Positions 25,853 through 36,492 of a stretch of 64,000 bases of DNA are shown here, in pieces. Under the pieces are notes generated by a model. It was not told the origin of the DNA, made no database searches, and worked only from the letters and a program-made list of their open reading frames with translations. This DNA comes from Rhizobacter terrae (GTDB taxonomy: Bacteria; Pseudomonadota; Gammaproteobacteria; Burkholderiales; Burkholderiaceae_C), in assembly GCF_003852895.1 (NCBI RefSeq), contig NZ_QUSW01000002.1, forward strand, positions 744,001 to 808,000. The letters are read 5' to 3'. The translations under genes and the position numbers were made by a program. Within the stretch, counting starts at the first letter, position 1; every line of letters begins with the position of its first letter.

Positions 25853-27445
25853 ATGGACAAGCTGCTCACCGCCATGCGACGCATGACCATCCGCGCGCGG
25901 ATGATCGGCACCATCTTCGTCGTGCTCGCGCTGGTGTGCTCAGTCGGCGCCACGGGCATGCTGACCATGGCATCGCAGCGACAGGCGGCAGACCAGTTCA
26001 TTGCCCACTCGATGAAGCTGGCCAACCTGCTCAAGGACGTGAACCGCCACATCGGCGACGTGAACCGCCTCGAGAAGGACATGGTGATCAACTACGAGAG
26101 CGCGATCACCGTCAACCAGATCAAGGAACGCTGGCAGGCCTCGGTCGCCGCGACCAAGAAGACGCTGACCGAGGTGGTGAACGTCGCCACCGAGCGCGAG
26201 AAGCCGCTGGCCAACGAGACCATGGCCAAGTTGGACGCCTACGTGTCCGACACCAAGCGCGTGATCGGCCAAGTGGAAGACGGTGCCTACGACAACGCCC
26301 GCACGGCCGACAAGATGCTGGCCCGCGCCAAGGGCAACATGGCGGGCGTGGAAGACGGCGTGCAGAAGCTGTCGGCCGCGCTCGACGAAGACGCCGCCGC
26401 TGCCCGCGCCCAGCGCGAAGCCGCCGGCCGCAATGCGCTCATCCTGAACATCGCCGTGCTGTGCGTGGTGGGGCTGATCGTCGTGCCCTTCACGCTCATG
26501 AACATGCAAAGCATCTGCAAGCCGCTGGACACGGCCCGCGAACTGGCCACCTCCATCGCCTCGGGCGACCTGAGCCACCACGTGACGGTGGAAGGCCGCG
26601 ACGAGACCGCCGCGATGATGCAGGCGCTGGGCGAGATGCAGGAGGCGCTGCAGCGCATGGTGGGCCAGGTGCGCCAGTCCACCGACAGCATCGGCACCGC
26701 CTCGGCCGAGATCGCCTCGGGCAACCTGGACCTGAGCCACCGCACCGAACAGGCCGCCGCCAACCTGCAGCAGGCCGCCTCGTCGATGGAGCAGCTCACG
26801 GGCACCGTGAAGCAGTCCGCCGACTCCGCCCGCCAGGCCAACCAGCTCGCCGCCTCCGCCGCCGACGTGGCCGCCCGTGGCCGCCACGTGGTGTCGCAGG
26901 TGGTGAGCACCATGAACGAGATCAACAGCTCGTCCAAGAAGATCAGCGACATCATCGGCGTGATCGACGGCATCGCCTTCCAGACCAACATCCTCGCGCT
27001 GAACGCCGCGGTGGAAGCCGCCCGCGCCGGTGAGCAAGGCCGCGGCTTCGCGGTCGTGGCCGGCGAGGTGCGCTCGCTGGCCCAGCGCAGCGCCGAAGCG
27101 GCCAAGGAAATCAAGGGCCTGATCGGCGCCAGCGTCGACAAGGTGGAATCAGGCTCGCGCCTGGTGGCCGATGCCGGCACCACCATGCAGGACATCGTGA
27201 ATTCCGTGCAACGCGTCACGGACATCATCGGCGAGATCACCGCCGCATCCAGCGAGCAAAGCGACGGCATTGGACAGATCAACACCTCGGTGACGCAGCT
27301 GGACAAGATGACGCAGCAAAACGCCGCCCTCGTCGAGGAAAGCGCCGCCGCGGCCGAATCGCTCAAGGAGCAGGCCTCACGCCTGACCGAGCTGGTCGGC
27401 CAGTTCAAGCTCGACGCGCACGTCGAACACGCGGCCATCGCCTGA
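25853..27445 (+). CDS. Methyl-accepting chemotaxis protein 2
   Basis: A 530-residue receptor. Membrane segments lie at about residues 15-34 and 196-218. The periplasmic part is helical ([17 protein letters not shown]), of the four-helix-bundle type. HAMP and a signalling domain nearly identical to those of its neighbours follow. It ends shortly after the signalling domain and lacks the WETF pentapeptide, so it probably depends on neighbours in the array for methylation. It follows receptor 1 after 28 bases. Confidence 0.93.
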   Translation: MDKLLTAMRRMTIRARMIGTIFVVLALVCSVGATGMLTMASQRQAADQFIAHSMKLANLLKDVNRHIGDVNRLEKDMVINYESAITVNQIKERWQASVAATKKTLTEVVNVATEREKPLANETMAKLDAYVSDTKRVIGQVEDGAYDNARTADKMLARAKGNMAGVEDGVQKLSAALDEDAAAARAQREAAGRNALILNIAVLCVVGLIVVPFTLMNMQSICKPLDTARELATSIASGDLSHHVTVEGRDETAAMMQALGEMQEALQRMVGQVRQSTDSIGTASAEIASGNLDLSHRTEQAAANLQQAASSMEQLTGTVKQSADSARQANQLAASAADVAARGRHVVSQVVSTMNEINSSSKKISDIIGVIDGIAFQTNILALNAAVEAARAGEQGRGFAVVAGEVRSLAQRSAEAAKEIKGLIGASVDKVESGSRLVADAGTTMQDIVNSVQRVTDIIGEITAASSEQSDGIGQINTSVTQLDKMTQQNAALVEESAAAAESLKEQASRLTELVGQFKLDAHVEHAAIA

Positions 27446-27473
27446 CTTCAGTTTTCGCCGAATGTGCCGATAG
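27446..27473 (+). promoter_or_regulatory. Sigma-28-type promoter upstream of cheW copy 1
   Basis: CTTCA (27446-27450), 15-base spacer, then GCCGATAG (27466-27473). The -10 part has one mismatch to GCCGATAA; the -35 part matches CTAAA less well but is the same CTTCA seen at 28216. The CheW start is 30 bases downstream. Confidence 0.5.
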
Positions 27474-27503
27474 CCATTCAGCACCTTGTCCGAAAGGCAC
27501 AAA

Positions 27504-28022
27504 ATGAACATGATCAACGACGCCACGCACGTGGCACGCCATGAAGCAGCCCGTGCAGCGGCAGCCGCCGGCGGCGAGTTCCTGACCTTCCGCCTGGGCA
27601 CCGAGGAATACGGCATCGACATCCTCAAGGTGCAGGAAATCCGCTCCTACGAGCAACCCACGCGCATCGCCAACGCCCCGTCCTTCATCAAGGGCGTGGT
27701 CAACCTGCGCGGCGTGATCGTTCCCATCGTCGACCTGCGCATCAAGCTCAACTGCGACACCGTCGAGTACAACAGCTTCACCGTCGTCATCGTGCTCAAC
27801 GTCAAGGGCCGTGTCGTGGGTGCCGTGGTCGACTCCGTGTCCGACGTGCTCGAACTCAATGGCGGCGCCATCAAGCCCGCTCCTGAGATGCACACCGCCG
27901 TGGACACCAGCTTCATCACCGGCATCGGCAGCGTCAACGACCGCATGCTCATCCTCATGGACATCGAAGGCCTCATGACCTCCGCCGACATGGGGTTGAT
28001 CAACAGCGCCGCCGCGCACTGA
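27504..28022 (+). CDS. cheW: CheW coupling protein, copy 1
   Basis: CheW links receptors to CheA in the chemoreceptor array. The 172-residue protein has an Ala-rich N-terminus and the CheW fold with [20 protein letters not shown], then [19 protein letters not shown] and [11 protein letters not shown]. It differs from copy 2 (31758-32276) at only about eight residues. The DNA is also almost identical from the first codon, so this is a recent duplication or gene conversion. The ATG at 27504 has an AAGG site upstream. Confidence 0.94.
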   Translation: MNMINDATHVARHEAARAAAAAGGEFLTFRLGTEEYGIDILKVQEIRSYEQPTRIANAPSFIKGVVNLRGVIVPIVDLRIKLNCDTVEYNSFTVVIVLNVKGRVVGAVVDSVSDVLELNGGAIKPAPEMHTAVDTSFITGIGSVNDRMLILMDIEGLMTSADMGLINSAAAH

Positions 28023-28049
28023 CGCGTCCTCGCCGCGATACCCAGTCCA

Positions 28050-28109
28050 TTCGGGCTGAGGTATCGAAGCCTCCACCGTTGGGTCGAGGCTTCGATACCT
28101 CAGCCCGAA
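28050..28109. repeat. REP-like palindromic element
   Basis: Perfect 24-base arms at 28050-28073 and 28086-28109 are separated by 12 bases. The left arm starts TTCGGGCTGAGG and the right arm ends CAGCCCGAA. Pairing resumes outside the arms (CC/GG) past one mismatch, and inside (ACC/GGT). It resembles the dispersed TTCGACAGGCTCAG-type intergenic palindromes common in proteobacteria. It lies between cheW copy 1 and MCP 3 and may act as a bidirectional terminator or mRNA stabiliser. The family resemblance is from memory. Confidence 0.75.
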
Positions 28110-28215
28110 CGGCTTTTGGCCCTCGAGAACAAGGGAGTGCGCCAATTGGCCCCGTCTCCCCACCCATTTGCGTCGATCAATCCACACCTGGGGCTTCGAG
28201 AATCGTTCCGTTGCA

Positions 28216-28243
28216 CTTCAGGCCCCGTGGGCCCGGCCGATAA
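28216..28243 (+). promoter_or_regulatory. Sigma-28-type promoter upstream of MCP 3
   Basis: CTTCA (28216-28220), 15-base spacer, and a perfect GCCGATAA (28236-28243). The MCP 3 start is 65 bases downstream. It lies after the REP-like hairpin, so it could restart transcription there. Confidence 0.6.
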
Positions 28244-28308
28244 CTCGCAAGGCGGTGGCCCGCTGGTGAGCTGTCCTGGGCCGTCGCGATGGATGCAAAG
28301 GACCAGCC

Positions 28309-29895
28309 ATGAACCTCACCCAATTGACCCGCCGCTTCACGATCCGCACCCGGATGCTGGGAACCGTGGCGCTCGTCGCCATCGCCTTGCTCGCCGTCGG
28401 CGGCGTGGGCCTGGCGGCCCAGTTCTACGCACGCAGCGTGAACAACGCCTTCGTGGCCAAGGACTTCGCGGCGATGACCCACATCGCGCAGCTGCGAACC
28501 AACATGAGTGTCCTTCGCTCGCACGAGAAGGACATGATCATCCAGTACGAGAACGCCGTCGAGGTCAGCAAGGCCAAGGAAAACTGGCTGACCACGCTGG
28601 GCCAGATCGAAGCCTCGGCCAAGGCCCTGCAGGGCAGCCTGCACAACGACGCCGAGCGCGCCAAGGTCACGCAGGCCATGGCGAGCCTGGCCAAGTTCAA
28701 GGAAGGCTTCCTGCCGGTGGCCAAGCAGCTCGAGGCCATGGGCTTCGACTCGGCCCGCGTGGCCGCCGCCTTCATGTCGCGCGCCCAGCCCGACTACGAC
28801 GCCGCACAGTCGGTGATCGAGGGCCTGGCCGGTGACCTCAACAAGGCCGCGCTGGCAGGCAGCCAGAAGCTGGACGCCACCGCCGTGATGGTGATGTCCA
28901 TGCTGGCCGGCTCGGTCGCGCTGGCGCTGATCCTCATCACGCCGCTGACCATCATCAACATGCGCACGATCTGCGGCCCGATTCGCCGCGCCGAGGAGCT
29001 GGCCGACGCCATCGCCCAGGGCGACCTGAGCGAGCGCGACGTCGACGTGAGCGGCAAGGACGAAGCCGCCCACCTGCTGCAGGCGCTGCTGACCATGCAG
29101 CAGTCGCTGCGCAAGATCGTGAGCGAGGTGCGCCAGTCCACCGACAGCATCAGCACCGCGTCGATGGAGATCGCCACCGGCAACCACGACCTGAGCGTGC
29201 GCACGGAACAGACCGCGTCCAACCTGCAGCAGGCCGCGTCGTCGATGGAGCAGCTCACCGGCACGGTGAAGCAGTCCGCCGACTCCGCCCGCCAGGCCGA
29301 CCAGCTCGCCGCCTCCGCCGCCGAAGTGGCCGCGCGCGGCGGCAAGGTGGTCTCCGAAGTCGTGAGCACGATGGACGACATCAACGCCTCGTCCAAGAAG
29401 ATCAGCGACATCATCGGCGTGATCGACGGCATCGCCTTCCAGACCAACATCCTCGCGCTGAACGCCGCGGTTGAAGCAGCGCGCGCCGGTGAGCAAGGCC
29501 GCGGCTTCGCGGTCGTGGCCGGCGAGGTGCGCAACCTCGCCCAGCGCAGCGCCGAAGCCGCCAAGGAAATCAAGGGCCTGATCGGCGCGAGCGTCGACAA
29601 GGTCGAATCCGGCTCCAAGCTGGTGGCCGACGCCGGCCGCACCATGCAGGAAATCGTGAGCTCCGTGCAGCGCGTGACCGACATCATCGGCGAGATCACC
29701 GCCGCGTCGACCGAGCAAAGCGACGGCATTGGCCAGATCAACGGCTCGGTGGCCCAGCTTGACCAGGCCACGCAGCAGAACGCCGCGCTGGTCGAGCAAA
29801 GCGCCGCCGCCGCCGAGTCTCTCAAGGACCAGACCGCACGCCTGTCGCAGGCGGTGAGCGTGTTCCGGCTGCACGACGCAGCGCACGTCCATTGA
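28309..29895 (+). CDS. Methyl-accepting chemotaxis protein 3
   Basis: A 528-residue receptor with membrane segments at about residues 18-38 and 196-221 and a helical periplasmic domain ([18 protein letters not shown]) resembling that of receptor 2. HAMP and the conserved signalling domain follow, and it ends without a docking pentapeptide. An AAAGGA site lies ahead of the ATG. The N-terminal half is clearly related to receptor 2, which supports a duplication of an MCP unit. Confidence 0.93.
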   Translation: MNLTQLTRRFTIRTRMLGTVALVAIALLAVGGVGLAAQFYARSVNNAFVAKDFAAMTHIAQLRTNMSVLRSHEKDMIIQYENAVEVSKAKENWLTTLGQIEASAKALQGSLHNDAERAKVTQAMASLAKFKEGFLPVAKQLEAMGFDSARVAAAFMSRAQPDYDAAQSVIEGLAGDLNKAALAGSQKLDATAVMVMSMLAGSVALALILITPLTIINMRTICGPIRRAEELADAIAQGDLSERDVDVSGKDEAAHLLQALLTMQQSLRKIVSEVRQSTDSISTASMEIATGNHDLSVRTEQTASNLQQAASSMEQLTGTVKQSADSARQADQLAASAAEVAARGGKVVSEVVSTMDDINASSKKISDIIGVIDGIAFQTNILALNAAVEAARAGEQGRGFAVVAGEVRNLAQRSAEAAKEIKGLIGASVDKVESGSKLVADAGRTMQEIVSSVQRVTDIIGEITAASTEQSDGIGQINGSVAQLDQATQQNAALVEQSAAAAESLKDQTARLSQAVSVFRLHDAAHVH

Positions 29896-29915
29896 TTTGA
29901 AGAAGGACCAGACCC

Positions 29916-31733
29916 ATGGCATCGAGTTCCCGCTCCAACCTGTCGCTTGCAGCCAAGCTGCGCTGGGCCGTCGGCGTCGGCATCATCGCCTTCCTCGCGG
30001 TGGTCGCGCTGCTGGTGATGCGCAACCACGCCTCGCTCATGGACGAGAAGCTGCGCGTCACGGTGTCCGTGGTGGACCAGACGATCAAGATCGCCGAAGG
30101 CTACTACGCGCAGGAAAAGGCCGGCACGCTGTCCACCGCCGACGCGCAGGCCAAGGCGGGCGCCGAGATCAAGGCCATCCGCTACTCCGGCAAGGAGTAC
30201 GTGTGGGTCAACGACATGGTGCCCAAGGTCATCTTCCACCCGATCAAGCCCGAGCTGGAAGGCAAGGACGTGTCGGACATGAAGGACCCCAACGGCAAGA
30301 ACCTGTTCGTGGACTTCGTGAAGATCGTCAAGGCCAACGGTTCGGGCTACGTGGACTACCTGTGGCCGCGGCCGGGTTCCAGCGAGCCCGAGCCCAAGCG
30401 GTCGTACGTGAAGGGCTTCGCGCCCTGGGGCTGGGTGATGGGATCGGGCGTCTACGTCGATGACGTGATGGCCGTGGCACGCCGCGAGGCGCTCATCGCC
30501 CTGGCCGCCGTGGCTGTGCTGGCAGTGCTGTCCATGATCGGCATCGAAGTGCTGGTGCGTCGCCTGCAGACCCGCTTCACGCTCGCCTCCGAGACCATGG
30601 AAGCCGTGGCCGCGGGCGACCTGTCGCGCCGCATCGAGACCGGTGCACAGGACGAGGTGGGCCAGTTGCTCACCCAGGTGCAAGGCATGCAGTCGCGCCT
30701 GGCCGACATGGTCCGCCAGATCCGCAGCTCCACCGACAGCATCTCCACCGCGTCCACCGAGATCGCCACCGGCAACCAGGACCTGAGCCAGCGCACGGAA
30801 CAGACGGCCTCGAACCTGCAGCAGGCAGCGTCGTCGATGGAACAGCTCACGGGCACCGTGAAGCAGTCCGCCGACTCCGCCCGCCAGGCCAACCAGCTCG
30901 CCGCATCGGCCGCCGAAGTGGCCGCGCGTGGCGGCAAGGTGGTGTCCGAAGTGGTGGCGACGATGGACGAGATCAACGCCTCGTCCAAGAAGATCAACGA
31001 CATCATCGGCGTGATCGACGGCATCGCCTTCCAGACCAACATCCTCGCGCTGAACGCTGCCGTTGAAGCAGCACGCGCCGGCGAGCAGGGCCGCGGCTTC
31101 GCCGTCGTGGCCGGCGAAGTGCGCAACCTGGCCCAGCGCTCGGCGCAGGCGGCCAAGGAGATCAAGGCGCTGATCGGCGCCAGCGTCGACAAGGTCGAAT
31201 CGGGCTCCAAGCTGGTGGCCAACGCCGGCGACACGATGAAGGAAATCGTGGGCTCGGTGCAGCGCGTGACGGACATCATCGGCGAGATCACCGCCGCGGC
31301 TGCCGAGCAGAGCGAAGGCATCGGACAGGTGAACACCTCGGTCGTGCAGCTGGACCAGATGACGCAGCAGAACGCCGCGCTGGTCGAGCAAAGCGCCGCC
31401 GCCGCGGAGTCGCTCAAGCACCAGGCCGCCACGCTGGCCAAGGCCGTGGGCACCTTCAAGCTCGACGCGGCTGCGGCATCGGCCCAGGCGACCCCCATGC
31501 CGGCCCCGGCCCGCATGGAACCCAAGGCCGCTCCCACTCCCGCCAGGATCGAACCCAAACCCGTGGCTGCAGTCGCACCTGTGGCCAAGCCCGCGCCTGT
31601 GGCCAAGCCCGCCCCGGCCGCCATGTCCAAGCCTGCTGCGGCTGCGGCCGAAGCCAAACCGGCCGCACGTCCCGCCCCGCCCGCACCAACCCCTGCCGCC
31701 GCCCCCACAGACGACGACTGGGAAACCTTCTGA
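29916..31733 (+). CDS. Methyl-accepting chemotaxis protein 4 with sCache sensor and docking tail
   Basis: A 605-residue receptor with a different sensor from its neighbours. Between the membrane segments (about residues 13-32 and 191-213) lies a single Cache domain with [20 protein letters not shown], then [16 protein letters not shown] and [16 protein letters not shown]. Such domains usually bind small organic acids such as carboxylates. The usual signalling domain follows, then a Pro/Ala-rich linker and a terminal DDDWETF pentapeptide for CheR/CheB. It is placed 20 bases after receptor 3. Confidence 0.93.
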   Translation: MASSSRSNLSLAAKLRWAVGVGIIAFLAVVALLVMRNHASLMDEKLRVTVSVVDQTIKIAEGYYAQEKAGTLSTADAQAKAGAEIKAIRYSGKEYVWVNDMVPKVIFHPIKPELEGKDVSDMKDPNGKNLFVDFVKIVKANGSGYVDYLWPRPGSSEPEPKRSYVKGFAPWGWVMGSGVYVDDVMAVARREALIALAAVAVLAVLSMIGIEVLVRRLQTRFTLASETMEAVAAGDLSRRIETGAQDEVGQLLTQVQGMQSRLADMVRQIRSSTDSISTASTEIATGNQDLSQRTEQTASNLQQAASSMEQLTGTVKQSADSARQANQLAASAAEVAARGGKVVSEVVATMDEINASSKKINDIIGVIDGIAFQTNILALNAAVEAARAGEQGRGFAVVAGEVRNLAQRSAQAAKEIKALIGASVDKVESGSKLVANAGDTMKEIVGSVQRVTDIIGEITAAAAEQSEGIGQVNTSVVQLDQMTQQNAALVEQSAAAAESLKHQAATLAKAVGTFKLDAAAASAQATPMPAPARMEPKAAPTPARIEPKPVAAVAPVAKPAPVAKPAPAAMSKPAAAAAEAKPAARPAPPAPTPAAAPTDDDWETF

Positions 31734-31757
31734 TTCCCGATTGGAGAGGACCAAGAG

Positions 31758-32276
31758 ATGAACATGATCAACGACGCCACGCACGTGGCACGCCATGAAG
31801 CAGCCCGTGCAGCGGCAGCCGCCGGCGGCGAGTTCCTGACCTTCCGCCTGGGCACCGAGGAGTACGGCATCGACATCCTCAAGGTGCAGGAAATCCGCTC
31901 CTACGAGCAGCCCACGCGCATCGCCAACGCCCCGTCCTTCATCAAGGGCGTGGTCAACCTGCGCGGCGTGATCGTTCCCATCGTCGACCTGCGCATCAAG
32001 CTCAACTGCGACAGCGTCGAGTACAACAGCTTCACTGTCGTCATCGTGCTCAATGTCAAGGGCCGTGTCGTGGGTGCTGTCGTCGACTCCGTGTCCGACG
32101 TGCTCGAACTCGGTGGCGGCGCCATCAAGCCCGCTCCCGAGATGCACACCGCAGCGGACACCAGCTTCATCACGGGCATCGGCAATGTCAACGACCGCAT
32201 GCTCATCCTCATGGACATCGAAGGCCTCATGACCTCCGCCGACATGGGGCTCATCAACGACGCGGTCACCCACTAA
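31758..32276 (+). CDS. cheW: CheW coupling protein, copy 2
   Basis: A 172-residue CheW, nearly identical to copy 1. Differences are few: Ser for Thr in NCDSVEY, Gly for Asn in LELGGG, Ala for Val in HTAADT, Asn for Ser in GIGNVND, and a short change at the C-terminus (INDAVTH). The ribosome-binding site (GGAGAGGA) differs from copy 1, so the similarity begins at the start codon. It gives the array a second, almost interchangeable coupling protein. Confidence 0.94.
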   Translation: MNMINDATHVARHEAARAAAAAGGEFLTFRLGTEEYGIDILKVQEIRSYEQPTRIANAPSFIKGVVNLRGVIVPIVDLRIKLNCDSVEYNSFTVVIVLNVKGRVVGAVVDSVSDVLELGGGAIKPAPEMHTAADTSFITGIGNVNDRMLILMDIEGLMTSADMGLINDAVTH

Positions 32277-32312
32277 AGCACACGCCGCGTCGTTCCAGGG
32301 AGAGCAGTACAA

Positions 32313-33878
32313 ATGAATTTTCTGAACAACCTCAAGATCGGCCGTCGGCTGATCATGGGATTCGGGGCCTTGCTGTGCCTGTTCATCGCCGCCATCGTGT
32401 TGGGCCTGGCCCAGATGAGCCGCATCGAAGGCCAGCTCGAACGCATTGGCGGTGACGACCATGACCGTTCGATCGCGCTGGGCCGGCTCGGCGACGCGGT
32501 CGCGATGCGCGCCATCGCCGCACGCAACCTGGCTCTTCTCACGGACGCCAAGGCCCAGGAAGCAGAACTCGATCGGGCGAAGAAAGCCAAGGCCGAGATC
32601 GACACGGCTTTCGCCACACTTGACAAGCTGGTGGCCCGACTTCCCGCCGAGGCGAGCGAGCGGCAACTGCTGGCCAAGGCCCACGAGATGGAAAGCCGCT
32701 ACGAGCCCATCGCGGCCGGCGTGGTGCAACTGGCCACCTCGCAGAAGCAGGCCGAGGCCATCGCCAAGCTGACCGCCGAGTGCATGCCGCTGCTGACCCA
32801 GGTGCTGGCCAACCTGGAAGGCTTCGATGAGCTGGACGCCGCCACGTCCGCTGCGCGCATCGGCGAGGCCAAGAGCGTCTACGGCGAAGCCCGCAGCCTG
32901 CAGATCGTGATCGGCCTGGCGGCCCTGATGGCGGGACTGGGCATGGCCTGGAGCCTCACGCGCAGCATCACCACCCCGATCAACGAAGCCCTGGTGGTGG
33001 CACGTGCAGTGGCCTCGGGCGACCTCACGACGACGATTTCCTCCGCACGCAAGGACGAAGCCGGTCAGTTGCTGCGCGCCTTGCAGACCATGAACGAGAA
33101 CCTCGTGAAGCTGGTGGGGGCCGTGCGGCATTCCAGCGAATCGATCGCCACCGGATCCGCACAGATTGCCGTGGGCAACCAGGACCTGTCGCAGCGCACC
33201 GAGGAGCAGGCCAGCAACCTGCAGGAAACCGCGGCCTCGATGGACGAGCTCTCGGCCACGGTGCAGAACGCCGCCGACACTGCCCGCCAGGCCAGCGATC
33301 TGGCGCACGGTGCCAGCGAAGTGGCCAAGCAGGGCGAGGCCGTGGTCGGCCAGGTCATCGGCACGATGGAAGAAATCTCCAATTCCAGCCGCAAGATCGC
33401 CGACATCAACTCGGTCATCGACGGCATCGCCTTCCAGACCAACATCCTCGCGCTGAACGCTGCCGTTGAAGCCGCGCGTGCCGGAGAACAGGGCCGCGGC
33501 TTCGCGGTCGTGGCCGGCGAGGTGCGCAGCCTGGCGCAGCGCAGCGCCACCGCCGCCCGCGAGATCAAGGCACTGATCGGCACGAGCGTGGAAAAGGTCG
33601 AAAACGGCAGCCGCCTCGTCGGTGACGCCGGCCGGACCATGGGCAACATCATGAGCCAGGTGCAGCGCGTGGCGGAGATGATCCGCGAGATCAGCCTGTC
33701 CGCGCAGGAGCAGACCGGCGGCATTTCGCAAGTGACCACGGCCGTGACCCAGCTCGACCAGGTGACGCAGCAGAACGCCGCGCTGGTGGAGCAATCGGCC
33801 GCGGCCTCGGAGAGCCTCAAGCACCAGGCCAGTTCGCTGGTCAATGCCGTGAGCGCCTTCCGCCTCGCACACGCCTGA
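32313..33878 (+). CDS. Methyl-accepting chemotaxis protein 5
   Basis: A 521-residue receptor with membrane segments at about residues 11-33 and 196-216 and a four-helix-type periplasmic domain. It diverges most from the other receptors here: the start of the signalling region ([19 protein letters not shown]) and the tip flank ([19 protein letters not shown]) both differ. It lacks a docking pentapeptide. It is followed by a terminator-like hairpin. Confidence 0.93.
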   Translation: MNFLNNLKIGRRLIMGFGALLCLFIAAIVLGLAQMSRIEGQLERIGGDDHDRSIALGRLGDAVAMRAIAARNLALLTDAKAQEAELDRAKKAKAEIDTAFATLDKLVARLPAEASERQLLAKAHEMESRYEPIAAGVVQLATSQKQAEAIAKLTAECMPLLTQVLANLEGFDELDAATSAARIGEAKSVYGEARSLQIVIGLAALMAGLGMAWSLTRSITTPINEALVVARAVASGDLTTTISSARKDEAGQLLRALQTMNENLVKLVGAVRHSSESIATGSAQIAVGNQDLSQRTEEQASNLQETAASMDELSATVQNAADTARQASDLAHGASEVAKQGEAVVGQVIGTMEEISNSSRKIADINSVIDGIAFQTNILALNAAVEAARAGEQGRGFAVVAGEVRSLAQRSATAAREIKALIGTSVEKVENGSRLVGDAGRTMGNIMSQVQRVAEMIREISLSAQEQTGGISQVTTAVTQLDQVTQQNAALVEQSAAASESLKHQASSLVNAVSAFRLAHA

Positions 33879-33886
33879 ACCCAGGG

Positions 33887-33913
33887 AACCCGCAGCCCGC
33901 CGAAGAGCGGGTT
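33887..33913 (+). terminator. Terminator-like hairpin after MCP 5
   Basis: Arms AACCCGC (33887-33893) and GCGGGTT (33907-33913), with the sequence continuing TTCG, so four T follow the G-rich arm. It begins eight bases after the MCP 5 stop. A competing shorter stem (CCCGC/GCGGG) shares the right arm. Confidence 0.55.
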
Positions 33914-33970
33914 TTCGTACGACAAGATTTCGCACGATCGTATTCAACAGACCTGACCACAAGGCCCCGA

Positions 33971-35524
33971 ATGAAGAACCTTTCTCTCGCAACCAAGCTG
34001 TGGATCCCGGCCGTGTCGCTGGGCCTCATGGTGGTGCTCATGACCAGCGTGTCGGCCATCCGCACCACCAAGCTGCAGGCCGCCGCCTCGGCCGAACAGT
34101 CCGAGCAGCAGACCCGCCTGGAACTGAGCGCACGCTGGATGGGCCTGGCCGAAGCCAACGCCGCCCGTGCGATGGCCACCACGCTGAGCAGCGATGCTTC
34201 GCTGGCGGAGCAGTTCAAGCAGGACGCCGAGGCCACCGCCTCGCGCATGGCCGAGATCACCAGGAAGCTTGACGCCGGCGCCACCAGCGCGGAAGAGCGC
34301 ACCGCGCTGGCCGCGGTGGCCACGCAGCAGAAGGCGTTCACCGACGCGATGGCCAAGGCCCAGGAGCTGAAGACCGCCGGCCAGCAGGACCAGGCATCGG
34401 CACAAGTGAAAGACGTGGCCAAGCCTGCCCTGGCCGGCATGATCACCGCGCAGCAGGCGCTGATGACCATGCATGAGCAAGGCGCCCGCATGCTGCGCGA
34501 CAAGTCCGGCGCGGAACGCATGCGTACCGTCTACATCGTGTCCGCCGCGATGAGCCTCATCATCGGCCTCGTGGCCCTGGGCACCTGGTACCTGCAGCGC
34601 ACGATCTGCGTGCCGCTCAAGCAGGTGGTGGACGTGGCGCATGCCATCGGCGACGGCGACCTCACGGTGCGCATCGACACGCAGCGCAAGGACGAGATCG
34701 GCGAGGTGCTGCGTTCGCTGCACCACATGGGCGAGTCGCTGGCCCGCATGGTGGGCGAGGTGCGCTCGGGTGCGGACAGCATCAACACCGCTTCGGCGGA
34801 GATCGCCTCGGGCAACCAGGACCTGAGCCAGCGCACGGAGCAGACGGCGTCGAACCTGCAGGCTGCGGCTTCGTCGATGGACCAGTTGACCGGCACGGTG
34901 AAGCAGTCCGCCGATTCCGCGCGGCAGGCCAACCAGCTGGCGTCATCGGCGGCGGAAGTGGCCGCGCGTGGCGGTGCGGTGGTGTCGCAGGTGGTCTCGA
35001 CGATGGACGAGATCAATGCGTCGTCCAAGAAGATCAACGACATCATCGGCGTGATCGACGGCATTGCCTTCCAGACCAACATCCTCGCACTGAATGCTGC
35101 CGTTGAAGCGGCGCGCGCCGGTGAGCAGGGCCGCGGCTTCGCGGTCGTGGCCGGCGAGGTGCGCAACCTGGCCCAGCGCTCGGCGCAGGCGGCCAAGGAG
35201 ATCAAGGCGCTGATCGGCGCCAGCGTCGACAAGGTGGAATCGGGCTCCAAGCTGGTGGCCGACGCCGGCGAGACCATGCGCGAGATCGTGAACTCGGTGC
35301 AGCGCGTGACGGACATCATCGGCGAGATCACCGCCGCATCGACCGAGCAGAGCGACGGCATCGGCCAGGTGAACAGCTCGGTGGTGCAGCTCGACCAGAT
35401 GACGCAGCAGAACGCGGCGCTGGTGGAGCAAAGCGCCGCCGCCGCTGAAAGCCTGAAGGACCAGGCCAGCAAGCTGGCTCAGGTCGTGAGCGTGTTCAAG
35501 CTGGATTCGCACCAGGTGGTGTGA
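33971..35524 (+). CDS. Methyl-accepting chemotaxis protein 6
   Basis: A 517-residue receptor: membrane segments at about residues 10-28 and 186-208, a periplasmic helical domain with [18 protein letters not shown] (four-helix type), HAMP, and a signalling domain close to that of receptor 4. It has no docking pentapeptide. Its 3' end overlaps the convergent acetyltransferase gene by 29 bases. It is the last gene of the chemotaxis locus in this window; cheR, cheB and cheD are not present. Confidence 0.93.
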   Translation: MKNLSLATKLWIPAVSLGLMVVLMTSVSAIRTTKLQAAASAEQSEQQTRLELSARWMGLAEANAARAMATTLSSDASLAEQFKQDAEATASRMAEITRKLDAGATSAEERTALAAVATQQKAFTDAMAKAQELKTAGQQDQASAQVKDVAKPALAGMITAQQALMTMHEQGARMLRDKSGAERMRTVYIVSAAMSLIIGLVALGTWYLQRTICVPLKQVVDVAHAIGDGDLTVRIDTQRKDEIGEVLRSLHHMGESLARMVGEVRSGADSINTASAEIASGNQDLSQRTEQTASNLQAAASSMDQLTGTVKQSADSARQANQLASSAAEVAARGGAVVSQVVSTMDEINASSKKINDIIGVIDGIAFQTNILALNAAVEAARAGEQGRGFAVVAGEVRNLAQRSAQAAKEIKALIGASVDKVESGSKLVADAGETMREIVNSVQRVTDIIGEITAASTEQSDGIGQVNSSVVQLDQMTQQNAALVEQSAAAAESLKDQASKLAQVVSVFKLDSHQVV

Positions 35525-36059
35525 TGCGGTACAGGCAATGCCGCCTGAGGTGATGCCCCACCGGCAGCGCCGGATGCTCGAAGTCCTCGTTCGCATTGAC
35601 CATGCCGATGCGCTCCATGACCGCACGCGAACGCCGGTTCACGAGCGCTGTGAAGGAGACGATCTCTTCGAGCCCGTAGTGGTCGAATCCGAGCGCCAGG
35701 GCGCATCGCGCAGCCTCGCTCGCATAGCCCTGCCCCCATTGCTCGGCCGCCAGGCGCCATCCGATCTCCACGCAAGGCATGCAAGGCAAGGCACGCTGCG
35801 GCACGCTCAGGCCGACGAAGCCGATGAAGGTGCCGGTCTCCAGCACCTCGACTGCCCAATTGGAGAAGCCACCTGCCGCGATGGTCGCCATGTAGCCGTC
35901 CACCGCCGTATCGCTGGTCTCGCGCGATCGGACGGAAGGAAAGAACTCCATCACCCGCGGGTCAGCGTTCAAGGCCGCGAACGGCGCACGGTCTGCATCC
36001 TTCCATTGGCGAAGACGCAAGCGCCTCGTGTTGACGGCGAAGTCACTCATTGCCGTCAC
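35496..36059 (-). CDS. GNAT-family N-acetyltransferase (RimJ/RimL-like)
   Basis: A 187-residue acetyltransferase that would use acetyl-CoA on a protein N-terminus or small amine. It starts with the RimJ/RimL-type [17 protein letters not shown]. The acetyl-CoA region has [18 protein letters not shown], and [11 protein letters not shown] and CLYRITP lie near the end. The GTG at 36059 has a GAGGGG site and overlaps the upstream stop (GTGA). An ATG at 36050 is the alternative. Its 3' end overlaps MCP 6 on the other strand. Substrate unknown. Confidence 0.85.
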   Translation of the reverse strand: MTAMSDFAVNTRRLRLRQWKDADRAPFAALNADPRVMEFFPSVRSRETSDTAVDGYMATIAAGGFSNWAVEVLETGTFIGFVGLSVPQRALPCMPCVEIGWRLAAEQWGQGYASEAARCALALGFDHYGLEEIVSFTALVNRRSRAVMERIGMVNANEDFEHPALPVGHHLRRHCLYRITPPGANPA

Positions 36060-36487
36060 CCGCGCCCCTCGACATAGATATCCGGAAAGTAGCGCTCCAT
36101 CAGTGACTGAGGCCGCAACGGCGGGGTGAATCCGAACTGCGCATACAGGCCATGCGCATCGCCTGTTGCCAGGGTGAAGCGCCGCAGCCCCTGGAGGCCG
36201 GGATGCGCCATCACGGCTTGCATCAGCGTCTTGCTGTGGCCCTGCCCACGATGCTCCGGCAGCACGAACACATCGACCAGGTTGGCGAAGGTGGCGCTGT
36301 CGGTGATGACGCGGCAGAACGCGATCTGCTGCCCGTCCAGGTAGCCGCCGAAGCACAGGGAATGCTCGATGGAGCGCTTCACCACGTCCAGCGAGATGCC
36401 CTTGGCCCAGCTGGAGGTCTCGCTGAGGAAGCGGTGGATCACCGGCAGGTCCAGGCGCGATTTGTCATTGCTGATTTCCAGAGTCAT
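36056..36487 (-). CDS. GNAT-family N-acetyltransferase
   Basis: A 143-residue acetyltransferase with FCRVITDSATFANLVDVFVL and the acetyl-CoA loop PEHRGQGHSKTLM, then RFTLATGDAHGLYAQFGF. This pattern is typical of small GNAT proteins resembling YitI/ElaA-like stand-alone enzymes. An AGGA site nine bases upstream supports the ATG at 36487. An ATG at 36496 overlaps the permease stop. It forms a three-gene run with the FtsX-type permease and the second acetyltransferase. Substrate unknown. Confidence 0.83.
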   Translation of the reverse strand: MTLEISNDKSRLDLPVIHRFLSETSSWAKGISLDVVKRSIEHSLCFGGYLDGQQIAFCRVITDSATFANLVDVFVLPEHRGQGHSKTLMQAVMAHPGLQGLRRFTLATGDAHGLYAQFGFTPPLRPQSLMERYFPDIYVEGRG

Positions 36488-36492
36488 GCCCG

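Noticed and set aside
28794-33992. A minus-strand open frame of more than 1,700 codons across the receptor genes
   Set aside because: It is a shadow of the high-GC, codon-biased MCP and CheW genes on the plus strand. Its translation is rich in His, Gly and Arg with no domain pattern.
25100-35200. Repeated blocks of near-identical DNA that could suggest a CRISPR or tandem array
   Set aside because: The repeats are the conserved signalling-tip codons of six separate receptor genes, in frame and kilobases apart.
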